Made by a program: the position numbers and the translations under genes. From positions 7,407,001 through 7,471,000 of the forward strand of contig NZ_CP108054.1 in assembly GCF_036173125.1 (NCBI RefSeq): a stretch of DNA of 64,000 nucleotides, given 5' to 3'. Below the pieces are notes generated by a model. It did no database searches, had not been told where the DNA came from, and saw only the letters and a program-made list of their open reading frames with translations. How positions within the stretch are numbered: the first letter of the stretch is position 1; every line of letters starts with the position of its first letter. This document shows positions 55,951-64,000 of this stretch, piece after piece. The stretch is from Streptomyces sp. NBC_00286 (GTDB lineage: Bacteria; Actinomycetota; Actinomycetes; Streptomycetales; Streptomycetaceae).

Positions 55951-56282
55951 CGGCCACCCGGGGTGACCCGCGGGACAGTGCCACAGAAAACAAACCGCCC
56001 AGCGCTCAGGCGCTGGGTAAGGGTGAAACGGTGGTGTAAGAGACCACCAGCGCCTGAGGTGACTCAGGCGGCTAGGTAAACCCCACCCGGAGCAAGGTCA
56101 AGAGGAGCCGCCTCTTCGAAAGAAGGGCGACTCTGCGCGGACGCCCGAGGGCTGCCCGCCCGAGTCCGCGGGTAGACCGCACGAGGCCGGCGGCAACGCC
56201 GGTCCTAGATGGATGGCCGTCTCCCCGGCCGCCGCGAGGCGACCGGGCGACAGAACCCGGCGTACAGCCCGACTCGTCTGCC
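55862..56282 (+). ncRNA. rnpB: RNase P RNA, bacterial type A
   Basis: The ends pair perfectly: GGCAGACGAG (55862-55871) with CTCGTCTGCC (56273-56282), closing P1. Inside are the universal blocks GAGGAACGTCCGGGCTCCAC, AGGGCAGGGTGGTGGCTAAC, CGCGGGACAGTGCCACAGAA with AAACAAACCGCC, and GGGTGAAACGGTGGTGTAAG then AGACCACCAGCGC. The length of about 420 nt is normal for Streptomyces. It is the catalytic RNA that matures tRNA 5' ends. Its first 89 nt overlap the 3' end of the EamA gene. Confidence 0.97.
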
Positions 56283-56344
56283 GCCAGGTTTCCGGCCTGG
56301 TCGGTAAGCCGTTTCTCCCGTGCGGCCACCGCGTCTCGGTCCCC

Positions 56345-59300
56345 TCAGACCGGATAAGCCGTATGGATGTTGCCGTCGCGAATGACCACTTCGACGATGC
56401 TGGTCTCCCGCCCGCTGCCGTTCACGCCGACAGGGTCGCCGTAGTCGAAGCGGTGCAGGTGGCTGTCCTGCCCGTGCCGTGCCCGTGGGTTGGATGTGGC
56501 CGGAGTTCCGTCGATGCCTTCCTGGAGTCGTCGGCCTAGCACGAAGTCGTTACCGTCCCAGAGGAAGTCGTCGTTGAACTCGCCTGGCAGGGAGGGCTCC
56601 GGCCCGGTGGGGTCGGCTCCTTCCCGTACCCGGTCCTGCGCGCCGGGGCCGTGCTGGCCCTCGATGTGGTTCTCGCGTTCTGGGGTGATTCCGTGATTGC
56701 CTTCGCAGCTCACCAGGCCCCAGGGGTCGGTGAAGCGGAGCGGGTTGCTGACGTACGCGTGGTGGTTCGGAGCGGGGGCCAGGCCCAGCGGGTCGGGGCT
56801 GATGTAGCGGGCGTTCTCGGGGTCGTAGTAGCGCCGGAAGTTGTAGCGCAGTCCGGTCTCGGCGTCCTGGTACTGGCCCGGGAAGCGCAGCGGGCAGTCG
56901 ACCGGCGAGGGCGATGACAAGCTGTCCGGGCCGTCCGTCCCGCTGCCGAGGGGCGTGCCCCACAGGGTGGTGCGGGCCCGCCAGGCGACCCGGCCCTCCT
57001 CGTCGACCAGCTCGGTCGGGGTACCGACCAGGTCGGTGACGATGGCGTAGAAACGACGGTCGACCTCGTCCTGGTCGATCTGGTCCTGATCAATCTGGCG
57101 CTGGTCGAGCTGCAGCAGCGCGCGGTTGGTGCCCGGGGCCCATTCCCAGCTTCGGGTGGGGCCGTCGGCGGAGCCGCTCTGTTCCGCCAGGTGCGAGCCG
57201 TCCCAGGTGAAGACGGTCTCCTCGACCACTCGGCCGTCGTCGGTCAGCAGTCGTTTGGCGACGCGTCGGCCCAGACCGTCGTAGATGTACGCCCAGCGGC
57301 GCCCGTCCGGGGTGGTCACATGGGAGAGCCGGTCCTCGGCATCCCACGCGTACGTCCACTCCCGCGTGCCGCCGGACAGCAGCTTGCGTGACTGCCGGAC
57401 GAGGCGTCCCTGTGCGTCGTGGACGTAGGTGATGTGGCCGGCCCGGCGTACGAGCGTGCCGTCGTGGACCCGCTCGCCCTGCGGGCCCTCGCCCTCGGGT
57501 GCGTCGGCCCTGCTGACGTTGCCCGCCGCGTCATAGGTGTAGCGCTCCGACCATCCGGCGGCGGAGACCGCCTCCACCCGGCCGAGACGGTCATGCGTGA
57601 AGCGGCGCGTGCCGTAGGTCTGGTCCTCGATGGCGGTCAGGCCGCCGTTCTGCCCGTACGTGTACGAGCGGCGCAGCAGCGGTTCGGCAGAGGGGGACGG
57701 GCCCGCGTCGTGGGCGACCTGTCCGGTGACCGTCTGGCTGGTCAGGCGGTGACCCGCGTCCCACTCCTGGGACAGTACGGCCGTCTCGCCGAGCCGCCGC
57801 TCGGTCTCGTGCCCGGAGGCCCCGTACCCGAAGGACAGTGCGTTGCCGGCGAGCCGGACCTGTGTGGGGCGGTTGTTCGCATCCCATTCCCACCGGCTGA
57901 CGGTGCCCGAGGGAGTGCGTCGCTCCACCCGCCGGCCGAGGATGTCGTACCTCGTGTGCAGAGCGCGGCCGTTGCACTCCTCGGTGACGACACGGCCCAC
58001 CACGTCACGAGTGATGGTGAGAACAGTGTCGGGGGTGACGGCTCCGACCAGCCGGCCGGCCGCGTCGTAGGTAAAGGTGGTGACCGCGTCGCCGGAGTGC
58101 CGCTCGACGACCCGACCGCAGGCGTCGCGTACGTAGGCGGTGATCTCGCCCGCGCCGTTGGTGCGCTTGATCAGGCGGCCCGCCGCGTCGTAGGCATAGG
58201 AGACCGTACGACCGTTGAAGTCGGTCTCGCTCACGAGCCGCCCCGCCGGATCGTACGTGTACGACCACACCGCGCCCGATGCGCTCGTCACGGAGGCGAG
58301 CCGCAACTCGGTGTCGTAGACGAACCGCACCGTCGAGCCGTCCGCGTCGGTGCGGGCACAGGGCCGGTCGAAGTGAGTGAAGGCGTGGATGATGCTGAGG
58401 CCGTCGGGGCCTGTGTAGCGGACTGTGTTGCCCTCACCGTCGTAGGACCAGCGCTCGCTGCTTCCGTCGGGCATGGTCCGCTCGGCGGGGCGGCCCTCCA
58501 CGGTCCAGGCGGTGCGCGTCCTCGCGCCGGTGGGGCCGACCGTGTCGGTGATGCGCCCGAAGGCGTCGCGGACGACGCGCGTGGTGCCGCCCAGCGGCGC
58601 CGTGGTGGAAACGGGCAGGCCCAGCGGGCCGGGCTCGACGTGGTGGGCCGCTCCCAGGGCGTTGGTGACGCCGAGGAGCCCGCCGGACGCGTCGTAGGTG
58701 AACCTGGTGACCGCACCGTCGGGGTCCACCGTCGCCGTAGGGCGGCCCTGCTCGTCGTACGCGTACCCACGCCGGCCGCCGGTCGGCAGGGTGATCGTCA
58801 ACGGCCGGTCGAAGGTGTCGTACTCGGTGGTGGTGACCGTGCCGTCGGGCCGGACCACCGAGGTGAGATTGCCGCGCTCGTCGTAGGTGAAGTGGGACGT
58901 GTTGCCGAGCGGATCCGTGCGGGAGAGCAGCCGGTTGTACGCGTCCCACTCGGCGTACGTGGTGTTGCCCAGCGGGTCGGTCTGGGCGACGAGTTGACGG
59001 CGCTCGTTGTGCCGGTACGTGGTGGTGTGGCCCAGCGAGTCGGTGTAGCGCGTCTCCCGTGACTCCGAGTCGTAGGCGATCGTGCAGGAGAGATACCCGT
59101 CGGCGCCTTCGCCGCGTATGCAGCGGTCCTCGTCGTCGTAGGTGAAGCGGTACCAGGAACCGTTGCGGTCGGTCCAGGATGTGACGCGTGCCCGCTCGTC
59201 GTAGGTGAGCCTGAGCGGAAGGCCGCTGGAGTTGTGGATCTCGGTGAGATGCCCGTCGGGGTTGTATCCGTAGCGCAGCAGTGTCGTGCCCTCGGGCCCG

Positions 59301-60919
59301 TCCTCCTCGTTGCGCAGCCGCAGCCTGACGACGCGACCGTCCTCGGTGTCGATGTGCAGGTGGCGGCCGCCGGAGTCGCGGACGGCGCTGGGGGAGCCGG
59401 ACTCGTCCCGGTCGAAGTCGATGCGCCGTCCGCCGCGGTCGGTCACCGCGGCAAGGGGGAGGGTGAACACCTCGTGTGCCGCGGTGGCTCTGCCCAGCGG
59501 GGCGAAGTGGCGGGTATGGCCCGTGGCGGGGTCGGTGATGCGGATGGGTGCGCCCGGAGCGCCGTCCCAGTCCAGCGGCCAACGCGGACCCTCCAGCGGC
59601 ATCACCGAGGTGCCTGGTGTGGGAACGGGGTAGAGGAGGATCATGCCGTCGTCGGCCGCGAAGACGGCGCCGTCGCTGTCCAGTTCGAGACGCTCGTCGA
59701 GCGTGGAGGCCCAAGACGGGCCGAACCACTGTCCCCACCGGTACGTCGACAGGTGCGTACGCCGCAGCACGAGCGGAAGGAGTCCGGGGAGCTCGACGTC
59801 GGTCTCCTCCATGAGCATCTCGCCGGACACCATGTCGACCGGGTCGCCGTTCTTGCAGCGCGACTTGGCGGGCTTGCTGGCCCCTGCCGCGTCGTCCGCC
59901 CCCCGCCGGAGGCCGCCCTTCAGCCCCGTGGCCATTGCCTTGAGGCCGGTTTTGCCGAGTCCCTTGACGCCCTTTGCGAGTGCGCCGAGGGTGGTCAGGC
60001 CCTTCATGCCCGGTATGCAGTCCAGCGCTGCGAAGGCCACGTCCCACAGCGAGGCTTGGCCTTTGGCGTATTTGTTGAGGGTGTCGGCGAGGACGACGAG
60101 CGCGGCGATCAGGACGATCGCGCCGAGAATCGGCCCGCCGATGATCATCGCGATGATGCCGACCACGGCGACGACGACCTTGCAGACCGCGACGATGGTG
60201 TCCCAGTTGTCGGAGACCCAGTCGCCGACCTCCTCGTACCACTTGCGGTTCTGGATCCCGGCGTCGGAGGCCTCGTCCAGTTTCCGCTTGGCCTCCCCGG
60301 CGGCCTCCTCGCGCATCTGCCGCGCGTCCTCGGCCATCCTCTTCGCCGCGTCCAGCGCGTTGGAGGCGGAGGTGACATCCGACTGGGCCGAGGTCTGCGC
60401 GGACTTGGCGTTCTGCGCGTCCCTGGTGGCCGCCCTTACCTTCGCCTCGTCGGGCTTGTCGACGTCCTTCCCGCCGGTCGGGTCGTCCTTGTACTTGTCA
60501 GCTTCTTTGTTCGCCCGGCCAACCCACGAATCGGCCGTGGACAGGCGGGACTTGGCGGACGAAAGATCGGCCTGTGCCTCCCGCCCCTTGGCGAGCGCCT
60601 TGTCGGCGAGTGCCTGGGCGCGCTCAAGGTTCGGCCAGTACGAGGCCAGCGCGTCGCCGGCCAGGTCGTAGGACTTCTTGAGTTTCTTCAGGTTCTTCGG
60701 AACGCTCGAGAACTCGTCGCGGAAGACATCGGCGGTCTTGCCCACCATCGACAGGACGGCATCCTCATCCGCCATGCCCTTGACCAGCCGCAGCGCGTCC
60801 TGCACGTCATCGGCGAACTCATGCAGTTGCCGGGCCAGCGACTTGACCCGCTCCGGGTCGCCCGGCGTCGGGTCCTTCTCCAGATCAAGAACGTGCCAGT
60901 CCGTCGGTCGATATCCCAC
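56345..60919 (-). CDS. RHS-repeat polymorphic toxin with T7SS-type N-terminus
   Basis: 1524 aa from GTG 60917-60919 (GGGGGA upstream). Residues 1-110 (GYRPTDWHVLDLEKDPTPGD...) resemble a WXG100-like T7SS export domain, followed by a long coiled coil to about 240. Two membrane helices lie at about 255-300 (AVVGIIAMIIGGPILGAIVL). NGDPVDMVSGEMLMEETDVE starts the DUF6531/RHS entry at about residue 385. YD repeats run from about 560 to 1280, and the core ends with YYDPENARYISPDPLGL. The last 115 residues (EGNHGITPERENHIEGQHGP...HLHRFDYGDPVGVNGSGRE...GNIHTAYPV) are the variable toxin. The ...TAYPV ending and paired His fit BECR/EndoU-like RNases only loosely. No immunity gene follows. Confidence 0.9.
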   Translation of the reverse strand: MGYRPTDWHVLDLEKDPTPGDPERVKSLARQLHEFADDVQDALRLVKGMADEDAVLSMVGKTADVFRDEFSSVPKNLKKLKKSYDLAGDALASYWPNLERAQALADKALAKGREAQADLSSAKSRLSTADSWVGRANKEADKYKDDPTGGKDVDKPDEAKVRAATRDAQNAKSAQTSAQSDVTSASNALDAAKRMAEDARQMREEAAGEAKRKLDEASDAGIQNRKWYEEVGDWVSDNWDTIVAVCKVVVAVVGIIAMIIGGPILGAIVLIAALVVLADTLNKYAKGQASLWDVAFAALDCIPGMKGLTTLGALAKGVKGLGKTGLKAMATGLKGGLRRGADDAAGASKPAKSRCKNGDPVDMVSGEMLMEETDVELPGLLPLVLRRTHLSTYRWGQWFGPSWASTLDERLELDSDGAVFAADDGMILLYPVPTPGTSVMPLEGPRWPLDWDGAPGAPIRITDPATGHTRHFAPLGRATAAHEVFTLPLAAVTDRGGRRIDFDRDESGSPSAVRDSGGRHLHIDTEDGRVVRLRLRNEEDGPEGTTLLRYGYNPDGHLTEIHNSSGLPLRLTYDERARVTSWTDRNGSWYRFTYDDEDRCIRGEGADGYLSCTIAYDSESRETRYTDSLGHTTTYRHNERRQLVAQTDPLGNTTYAEWDAYNRLLSRTDPLGNTSHFTYDERGNLTSVVRPDGTVTTTEYDTFDRPLTITLPTGGRRGYAYDEQGRPTATVDPDGAVTRFTYDASGGLLGVTNALGAAHHVEPGPLGLPVSTTAPLGGTTRVVRDAFGRITDTVGPTGARTRTAWTVEGRPAERTMPDGSSERWSYDGEGNTVRYTGPDGLSIIHAFTHFDRPCARTDADGSTVRFVYDTELRLASVTSASGAVWSYTYDPAGRLVSETDFNGRTVSYAYDAAGRLIKRTNGAGEITAYVRDACGRVVERHSGDAVTTFTYDAAGRLVGAVTPDTVLTITRDVVGRVVTEECNGRALHTRYDILGRRVERRTPSGTVSRWEWDANNRPTQVRLAGNALSFGYGASGHETERRLGETAVLSQEWDAGHRLTSQTVTGQVAHDAGPSPSAEPLLRRSYTYGQNGGLTAIEDQTYGTRRFTHDRLGRVEAVSAAGWSERYTYDAAGNVSRADAPEGEGPQGERVHDGTLVRRAGHITYVHDAQGRLVRQSRKLLSGGTREWTYAWDAEDRLSHVTTPDGRRWAYIYDGLGRRVAKRLLTDDGRVVEETVFTWDGSHLAEQSGSADGPTRSWEWAPGTNRALLQLDQRQIDQDQIDQDEVDRRFYAIVTDLVGTPTELVDEEGRVAWRARTTLWGTPLGSGTDGPDSLSSPSPVDCPLRFPGQYQDAETGLRYNFRRYYDPENARYISPDPLGLAPAPNHHAYVSNPLRFTDPWGLVSCEGNHGITPERENHIEGQHGPGAQDRVREGADPTGPEPSLPGEFNDDFLWDGNDFVLGRRLQEGIDGTPATSNPRARHGQDSHLHRFDYGDPVGVNGSGRETSIVEVVIRDGNIHTAYPV

Positions 60920-60996
60920 GTTCGTCCCCCGTTGTGCTGCCTCACCGCTTCGCTCAAGGCGCTTACACGTCAGCAAAGTTACTAGATCGCTGCTCG

Positions 60997-61002
60997 TAGA
61001 CT
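60997..61002 (+). promoter_or_regulatory. -10 box of a probable leaderless promoter
   Basis: TAGACT (TANNNT) is followed by 6 nt and GTG 61009. It lies in the 89-bp divergent region shared with the RHS gene. Confidence 0.5.
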
Positions 61003-61008
61003 GCGGGC

Positions 61009-62208
61009 GTGAACGACGACGATGTGACGCCCGGCCATAGTGCTTCCGGTCGGCCCCTGTGGGAGCGGTCGGGCCCGGCGGAGCTGAAGCAGCTGGCGGA
61101 GTCTCGCCCGGAGGAGCTGTACGAGGCGGCGGAGCAGTTGGGCAGCCGGGTGTCGGGTGAAGGACCCGATGGGAGTTCTGGGCCCTCCGCGGTGCGGGCC
61201 GCCGGGCGGATTGCCGAGGCTCTCGCCGAGACGCGCTCCCGGGACTGCGCGAGGTTCGCCGTGGACATCGTGGGGCGGCTGCTGCCGCTCGGGCCCGAGC
61301 GGCGGGAGGAAAGCGACCAAGGCGACCGGCTGCGGCGCTCGGTTGCCGCGAAGCTGGTCAAGACCCAGCAACCGCGTGATCTGGAAGCTCTGTTCGGGGT
61401 GCTGCCGGACGGGCTTGAGGACCCCGCTGTGGAAGTACGGGCCTGCATCCTCGGGGAGCTCGCCCTGATCGGCGTGGGGCGCGGGCGGCCCGCCCTGGAC
61501 GCCTACGCGGAGCGACTGCGCGAGCTGGCGCACCCGCTGGCCCGGCTGCCCAGGACACGCCTGGACATCGAGCACCGGTTCGGTGTGCGAGTCCGGGGCC
61601 TCGGGTCTGTGAAGACCCCCGACCAGCTGCGATCCCGCTTCCCGGAAATTCCCGCCACCGACAGCGGTGCGGCAGCCGGGCGTACGGCAGTTGAAGGCTC
61701 CGACGCCAGGCGTGCCGGGTCGGCAGCCGAGCCCTTCACCGTCAGCGGCTGGTCCCGCGAGCCCGAGGCGCGCTTCTTCACGCTGCCCAACCCGCTCGCT
61801 CCGGACGACCTCAACATCTCGTTCATCAAGGAACTGCCCTTGGAGTGCCTGGAGGGCGAGGGCACGCGCCGGGGCCGTGCCGTCACCTGCCACACCACGC
61901 CCGACGACGTGATCAACGAACTGTTCGCAGCAGCACACAACGGCGGGGTGAACGGCCAGGGCCAGGGTGGCGCGTACGCCCGACTGCACGCCTGGAACAG
62001 TCTGTACGCGCTGATGGGGCTGCCCGACGGCACCCCGTTCATGGAGGCGGTTCGGCGCGCCGCCGACCACCGGTGGCTGCGCTTCATGGCGTTCACGGAC
62101 TGGTTCCACCACGACACGGCGGATGTGGCTTTCGCCGTACTCGACCCCAGCCGTATGCGGGTCGCGGTGCTGGCGGCGACCGATACGGATGTCGACGCCG
62201 ACTTCTAG
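61009..62208 (+). CDS. Hypothetical protein (DUF6183-like), divergent from the RHS toxin gene
   Basis: 399 aa from GTG 61009. The N-terminal 180 residues are helical repeats (HEAT/ARM-like: AVRAAGRIAEALAETRSRDC, FGVLPDGLEDPAVEVRACIL). The C-terminal half has YARLHAWNSLYALMGLPDGT and RWLRFMAFTDWFHHDTADVAF, which resemble, by recall only, the DUF6183 family of Streptomyces. Function unknown. It could be an immunity or accessory protein for the RHS toxin, but orientation (divergent) and size are unusual for immunity proteins. No signal peptide. Confidence 0.7.
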   Translation: MNDDDVTPGHSASGRPLWERSGPAELKQLAESRPEELYEAAEQLGSRVSGEGPDGSSGPSAVRAAGRIAEALAETRSRDCARFAVDIVGRLLPLGPERREESDQGDRLRRSVAAKLVKTQQPRDLEALFGVLPDGLEDPAVEVRACILGELALIGVGRGRPALDAYAERLRELAHPLARLPRTRLDIEHRFGVRVRGLGSVKTPDQLRSRFPEIPATDSGAAAGRTAVEGSDARRAGSAAEPFTVSGWSREPEARFFTLPNPLAPDDLNISFIKELPLECLEGEGTRRGRAVTCHTTPDDVINELFAAAHNGGVNGQGQGGAYARLHAWNSLYALMGLPDGTPFMEAVRRAADHRWLRFMAFTDWFHHDTADVAFAVLDPSRMRVAVLAATDTDVDADF

Positions 62209-62556
62209 CAGGCCGACTTCTGGCGGCCTGATCCTTGCCGAGGGTTCTTGATCCGTTGCGGTGGGCTCTCCTCGTATCGCCCGCGGGGCCCCCTGAGCTT
62301 GCAGGGCGAGGCAAGCGCCATGCGATGGTTCGTTGACAGAGGACAGAGGCCATGCACTCCAGTATCCGTACGGTAGGGGAGACCGGGCACGGCGTCCGCT
62401 GCCGCCACTGCGACCACCGGTACGACTGTCAGTACCGCCAGGTACCCTCAAACACGTCGTCAACGCGGCCCGACGGGCTTCCGCTCCACTCCGGTGGAGT
62501 CTCGAAGGACATGCCCCCACCCGCACGAGTCTTTTCGTGCTGCCTGGGGGAAGTCC
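62209..62556. other. 348-bp region before the DUF2075 gene
   Basis: It has a short direct repeat GCCGACTTCT, a CTCCAC/GTGGAG hairpin (62484-62499) and the hairpin 62514-62550. An ATG at 62352 opens a frame beginning HSSIRTVGETGHGVRCRHCD with a CxxC..C pattern, but it soon becomes shadow-like; a small zinc-binding peptide is possible but weak. Confidence 0.55.
62514..62550 (+). promoter_or_regulatory. Hairpin overlapping the ribosome site of the DUF2075 gene
   Basis: CCCCC...GCACGA (62514-62528) pairs with TCGTGC...GGGGG (62535-62550). The right arm is the GGGGGAA that would serve as ribosome site for TTG 62557. Confidence 0.55.
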
Positions 62557-64000
62557 TTGCTGTTCCGCGCGTCCGCGAAAACGGTCGCCGTCATGGCACT
62601 CGACGGTTCGCTGTTCCTGCATCTCACCGACAAGTTCGTTCACATGCACGGCTATCGGCCCGGCGCCTCGGAGGTGCGTTCCTGGGAGCGGAGCATCCCC
62701 GTCCTGGCCGCCGCACTCAACGACGCCGGTTTGGGCGACGTCGAGGTCATGCTCGAGTACGCGCTCCCGCTGAACAGCAAGCGCGCCGACGTCGTCCTCG
62801 CCGGGGTGCACCCGGTCACGGGAGAGCCGTCGTACGTCGTGGTGGAGCTGAAGCAGTGGAGCCAGGCACTGCCACACGAGGACGACCCCACTCTGTGCCA
62901 TGTCGACGCCTACGCCCATCCGGTCCTCAACCCCGTCGAGCAGGTCCGCCGCTACTGCGAATACCTCGTCAATTTCAACGGGGCGGTGGCCGAACACGCG
63001 CACCGGGTGGCCGGAGTGGCGTACCTGCACAACGCCACCGAGTTCGGCGTGACCGGACTGCGGGAGATCGAGCGTGACGGCCACGGGCTGCTCTTCACCG
63101 AGCAACGCCGCGGTGCCTTCCTCGACCATCTCCGTACGAGGCTGAGCGACAAGCACCCGGGGGCCCGGGCGGCGGACGAGCTTCACGACGGCGCCAAGGT
63201 GCCGTCGAAGCAGCTCATGTCCGTGGCCGCTGAAGAGGTGCGCGAACGCACACAGTTCGTCCTTCTCGACGAGCAGCAGGTCGCGTACCGGATGGTGCTC
63301 AATGCGGTGGAGAAGGCGAAGCACGCCGACCGCAAGGAGGTCGTCATCGTCACGGGCGGTCCCGGCACCGGCAAGAGCGTCATCGCTCTCCAACTGCTCG
63401 GTGAGCTCTACCGGCGTGGGGTTCCGGCACTGCACGCCACTGGCTCGCAGTCGTTCACGAAGACGATGAGGAAGGTCGCCGGAGCCCGCAAGCGGGAAGT
63501 CCAGGACCTGTTCAAGTACTTCAACAGCTTCATGACGGCCGAGAAGAACAGCCTGGGTGCCCTGATCTGCGACGAGGCACACCGCATCCGGGAGACCTCG
63601 GCCAACCGCTACACGCGCGCCGAGAACCGTACCGGCAGGGCACAGATCGACGAACTCATCGACGTCGCCTACGTGCCCGTCTTCTTCCTCGACGAGCACC
63701 AGGTCGTCCGCCCCGGTGAGATGGGCACCGTGGCCGACATCAAGGCGGCAGCGGCGCAACGGGGCATCCCCTGCAGCGTCGTCCCCCTGGACAGCCAGTT
63801 CCGCTGCGGGGGCAGTGACGCCTACCTGCGCTGGGTGGTCCGCCTCCTCGGCCTCGAGCCGGGCGGGCCGGTCGCCTGGGAACCCGACGACCGCATGCAG
63901 TTGCTGGTCGCCGACAGCCCGCAGGAGATGGAGGCGTTCCTCGATGCTCGCCGGGCCCAGGACTACGGCGCACGTATGTCCGCTGGTTTCTGCTGGCGCT
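62557..64000 (+). CDS. DUF2075 / Schlafen-group-3-like ATPase-helicase (partial, runs off the right edge)
   Basis: At least 481 aa. The start is TTG 62557 (LLFRASAKTVAVMALDGSLF), with GGGGGAA 5 nt upstream; ATG 62593 is the alternative. The N-terminal 200 residues (SEVRSWERSIPVLAAALNDA, LEYALPLNSKRADVVLAGVH, SYVVVELKQWSQ) have a PD-(D/E)XK-like nuclease layout with E-x-K. Walker A is VIVTGGPGTGKSVIALQLLG, Walker B LICDEAHRIRE, and a VFFLDEHQVVRPGE segment follows. The family is linked with DNA/RNA helicases and often sits in defence islands. Its C-terminus is outside the window. Confidence 0.85.
   Translation, partial: MLFRASAKTVAVMALDGSLFLHLTDKFVHMHGYRPGASEVRSWERSIPVLAAALNDAGLGDVEVMLEYALPLNSKRADVVLAGVHPVTGEPSYVVVELKQWSQALPHEDDPTLCHVDAYAHPVLNPVEQVRRYCEYLVNFNGAVAEHAHRVAGVAYLHNATEFGVTGLREIERDGHGLLFTEQRRGAFLDHLRTRLSDKHPGARAADELHDGAKVPSKQLMSVAAEEVRERTQFVLLDEQQVAYRMVLNAVEKAKHADRKEVVIVTGGPGTGKSVIALQLLGELYRRGVPALHATGSQSFTKTMRKVAGARKREVQDLFKYFNSFMTAEKNSLGALICDEAHRIRETSANRYTRAENRTGRAQIDELIDVAYVPVFFLDEHQVVRPGEMGTVADIKAAAAQRGIPCSVVPLDSQFRCGGSDAYLRWVVRLLGLEPGGPVAWEPDDRMQLLVADSPQEMEAFLDARRAQDYGARMSAGFCWR

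Noticed and set aside
60982..63759. Minus-strand open frame of 925 codons opposite the HEAT-like and DUF2075 genes
   Set aside because: It is antisense to two genes with clear family motifs and is made of Gly/Arg/Val-rich shadow sequence, a usual artefact of GC-rich codon bias.

Overview
The window is high-GC actinobacterial DNA and reads as a Streptomyces chromosome. The evidence is strongly G/C-biased third codon positions, many GTG starts, stop/start overlaps of the GTGA type, F420-type enzymes, a cobalamin riboswitch, an actinobacterial RNase P RNA, and many copies of the GC-rich intergenic repeats typical of Streptomyces. From memory, the order Nif3 / zinc-ribbon / phosphatase / KDPG aldolase and a neighbouring B12-riboswitch operon resemble the SCO229x-SCO232x part of the S. 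coelicolor core.

Left part (0-23 kb). A cobalamin riboswitch (minus strand, about 2205-2335) controls a surface-anchored protein with a terpenoid-cyclase-like repeat fold (840-2099), a second anchored protein (133-843) and a further gene cut by the left edge. This looks like a surface B12-capture operon. Next come an APH-type kinase, an efflux pump/FAD reductase/XRE-cupin module (3.1-6.6 kb), a (Gly-Asp)n repeat protein coupled to a fused transporter/spermidine synthase-like protein (6.8-9.3 kb), an MBL hydrolase, an aldehyde dehydrogenase with a 3Fe-4S ferredoxin, and a KstR-type TetR repressor. Divergent from kstR is a tightly overlapped glycosyltransferase / methyltransferase / prenyltransferase-fold operon. 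An F420 oxidoreductase, a DUF5336-like membrane protein, an amidase, a decayed vapBC pair, a methyltransferase and an MFS pump follow.

Middle part (23-45 kb). A FadE34-like double acyl-CoA dehydrogenase (23.9 kb) and a MaoC hydratase / alcohol dehydrogenase / SDR operon (41.8-44.8 kb) each have a perfect TNNAACNNGTTNNA site upstream. Together with the sites at kstR and (one mismatch) at the aldehyde dehydrogenase, they outline a KstR regulon for sterol or sterol-like side-chain degradation. Between them lie a complete galactan-utilisation operon (LacI regulator, two operators, ABC importer, GH42, secreted GH30 with a lectin domain, strong terminator), a DHA2 pump, and a two-component system with its ABC exporter.

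Right part (45-64 kb). This holds housekeeping-like genes: a beta-propeller-like protein, Nif3, a zinc-ribbon coiled-coil protein, a phosphatase that lacks the expected RNase H half and carries an in-frame MITE, KDPG aldolase, YaaA, MerR, Uma2, AraC, EamA and rnpB. It ends with a large RHS polymorphic toxin with a T7SS-type N-terminus, an HEAT/DUF-like neighbour, and a DUF2075 helicase cut by the right edge.

Intergenic space is dominated by modular repeats at about 16.7, 20.4, 22.1, 26.1-26.9, 37.4-37.7, 44.8-45.5 and 50.6-50.9 kb. Some of them appear to have disrupted or extended genes.
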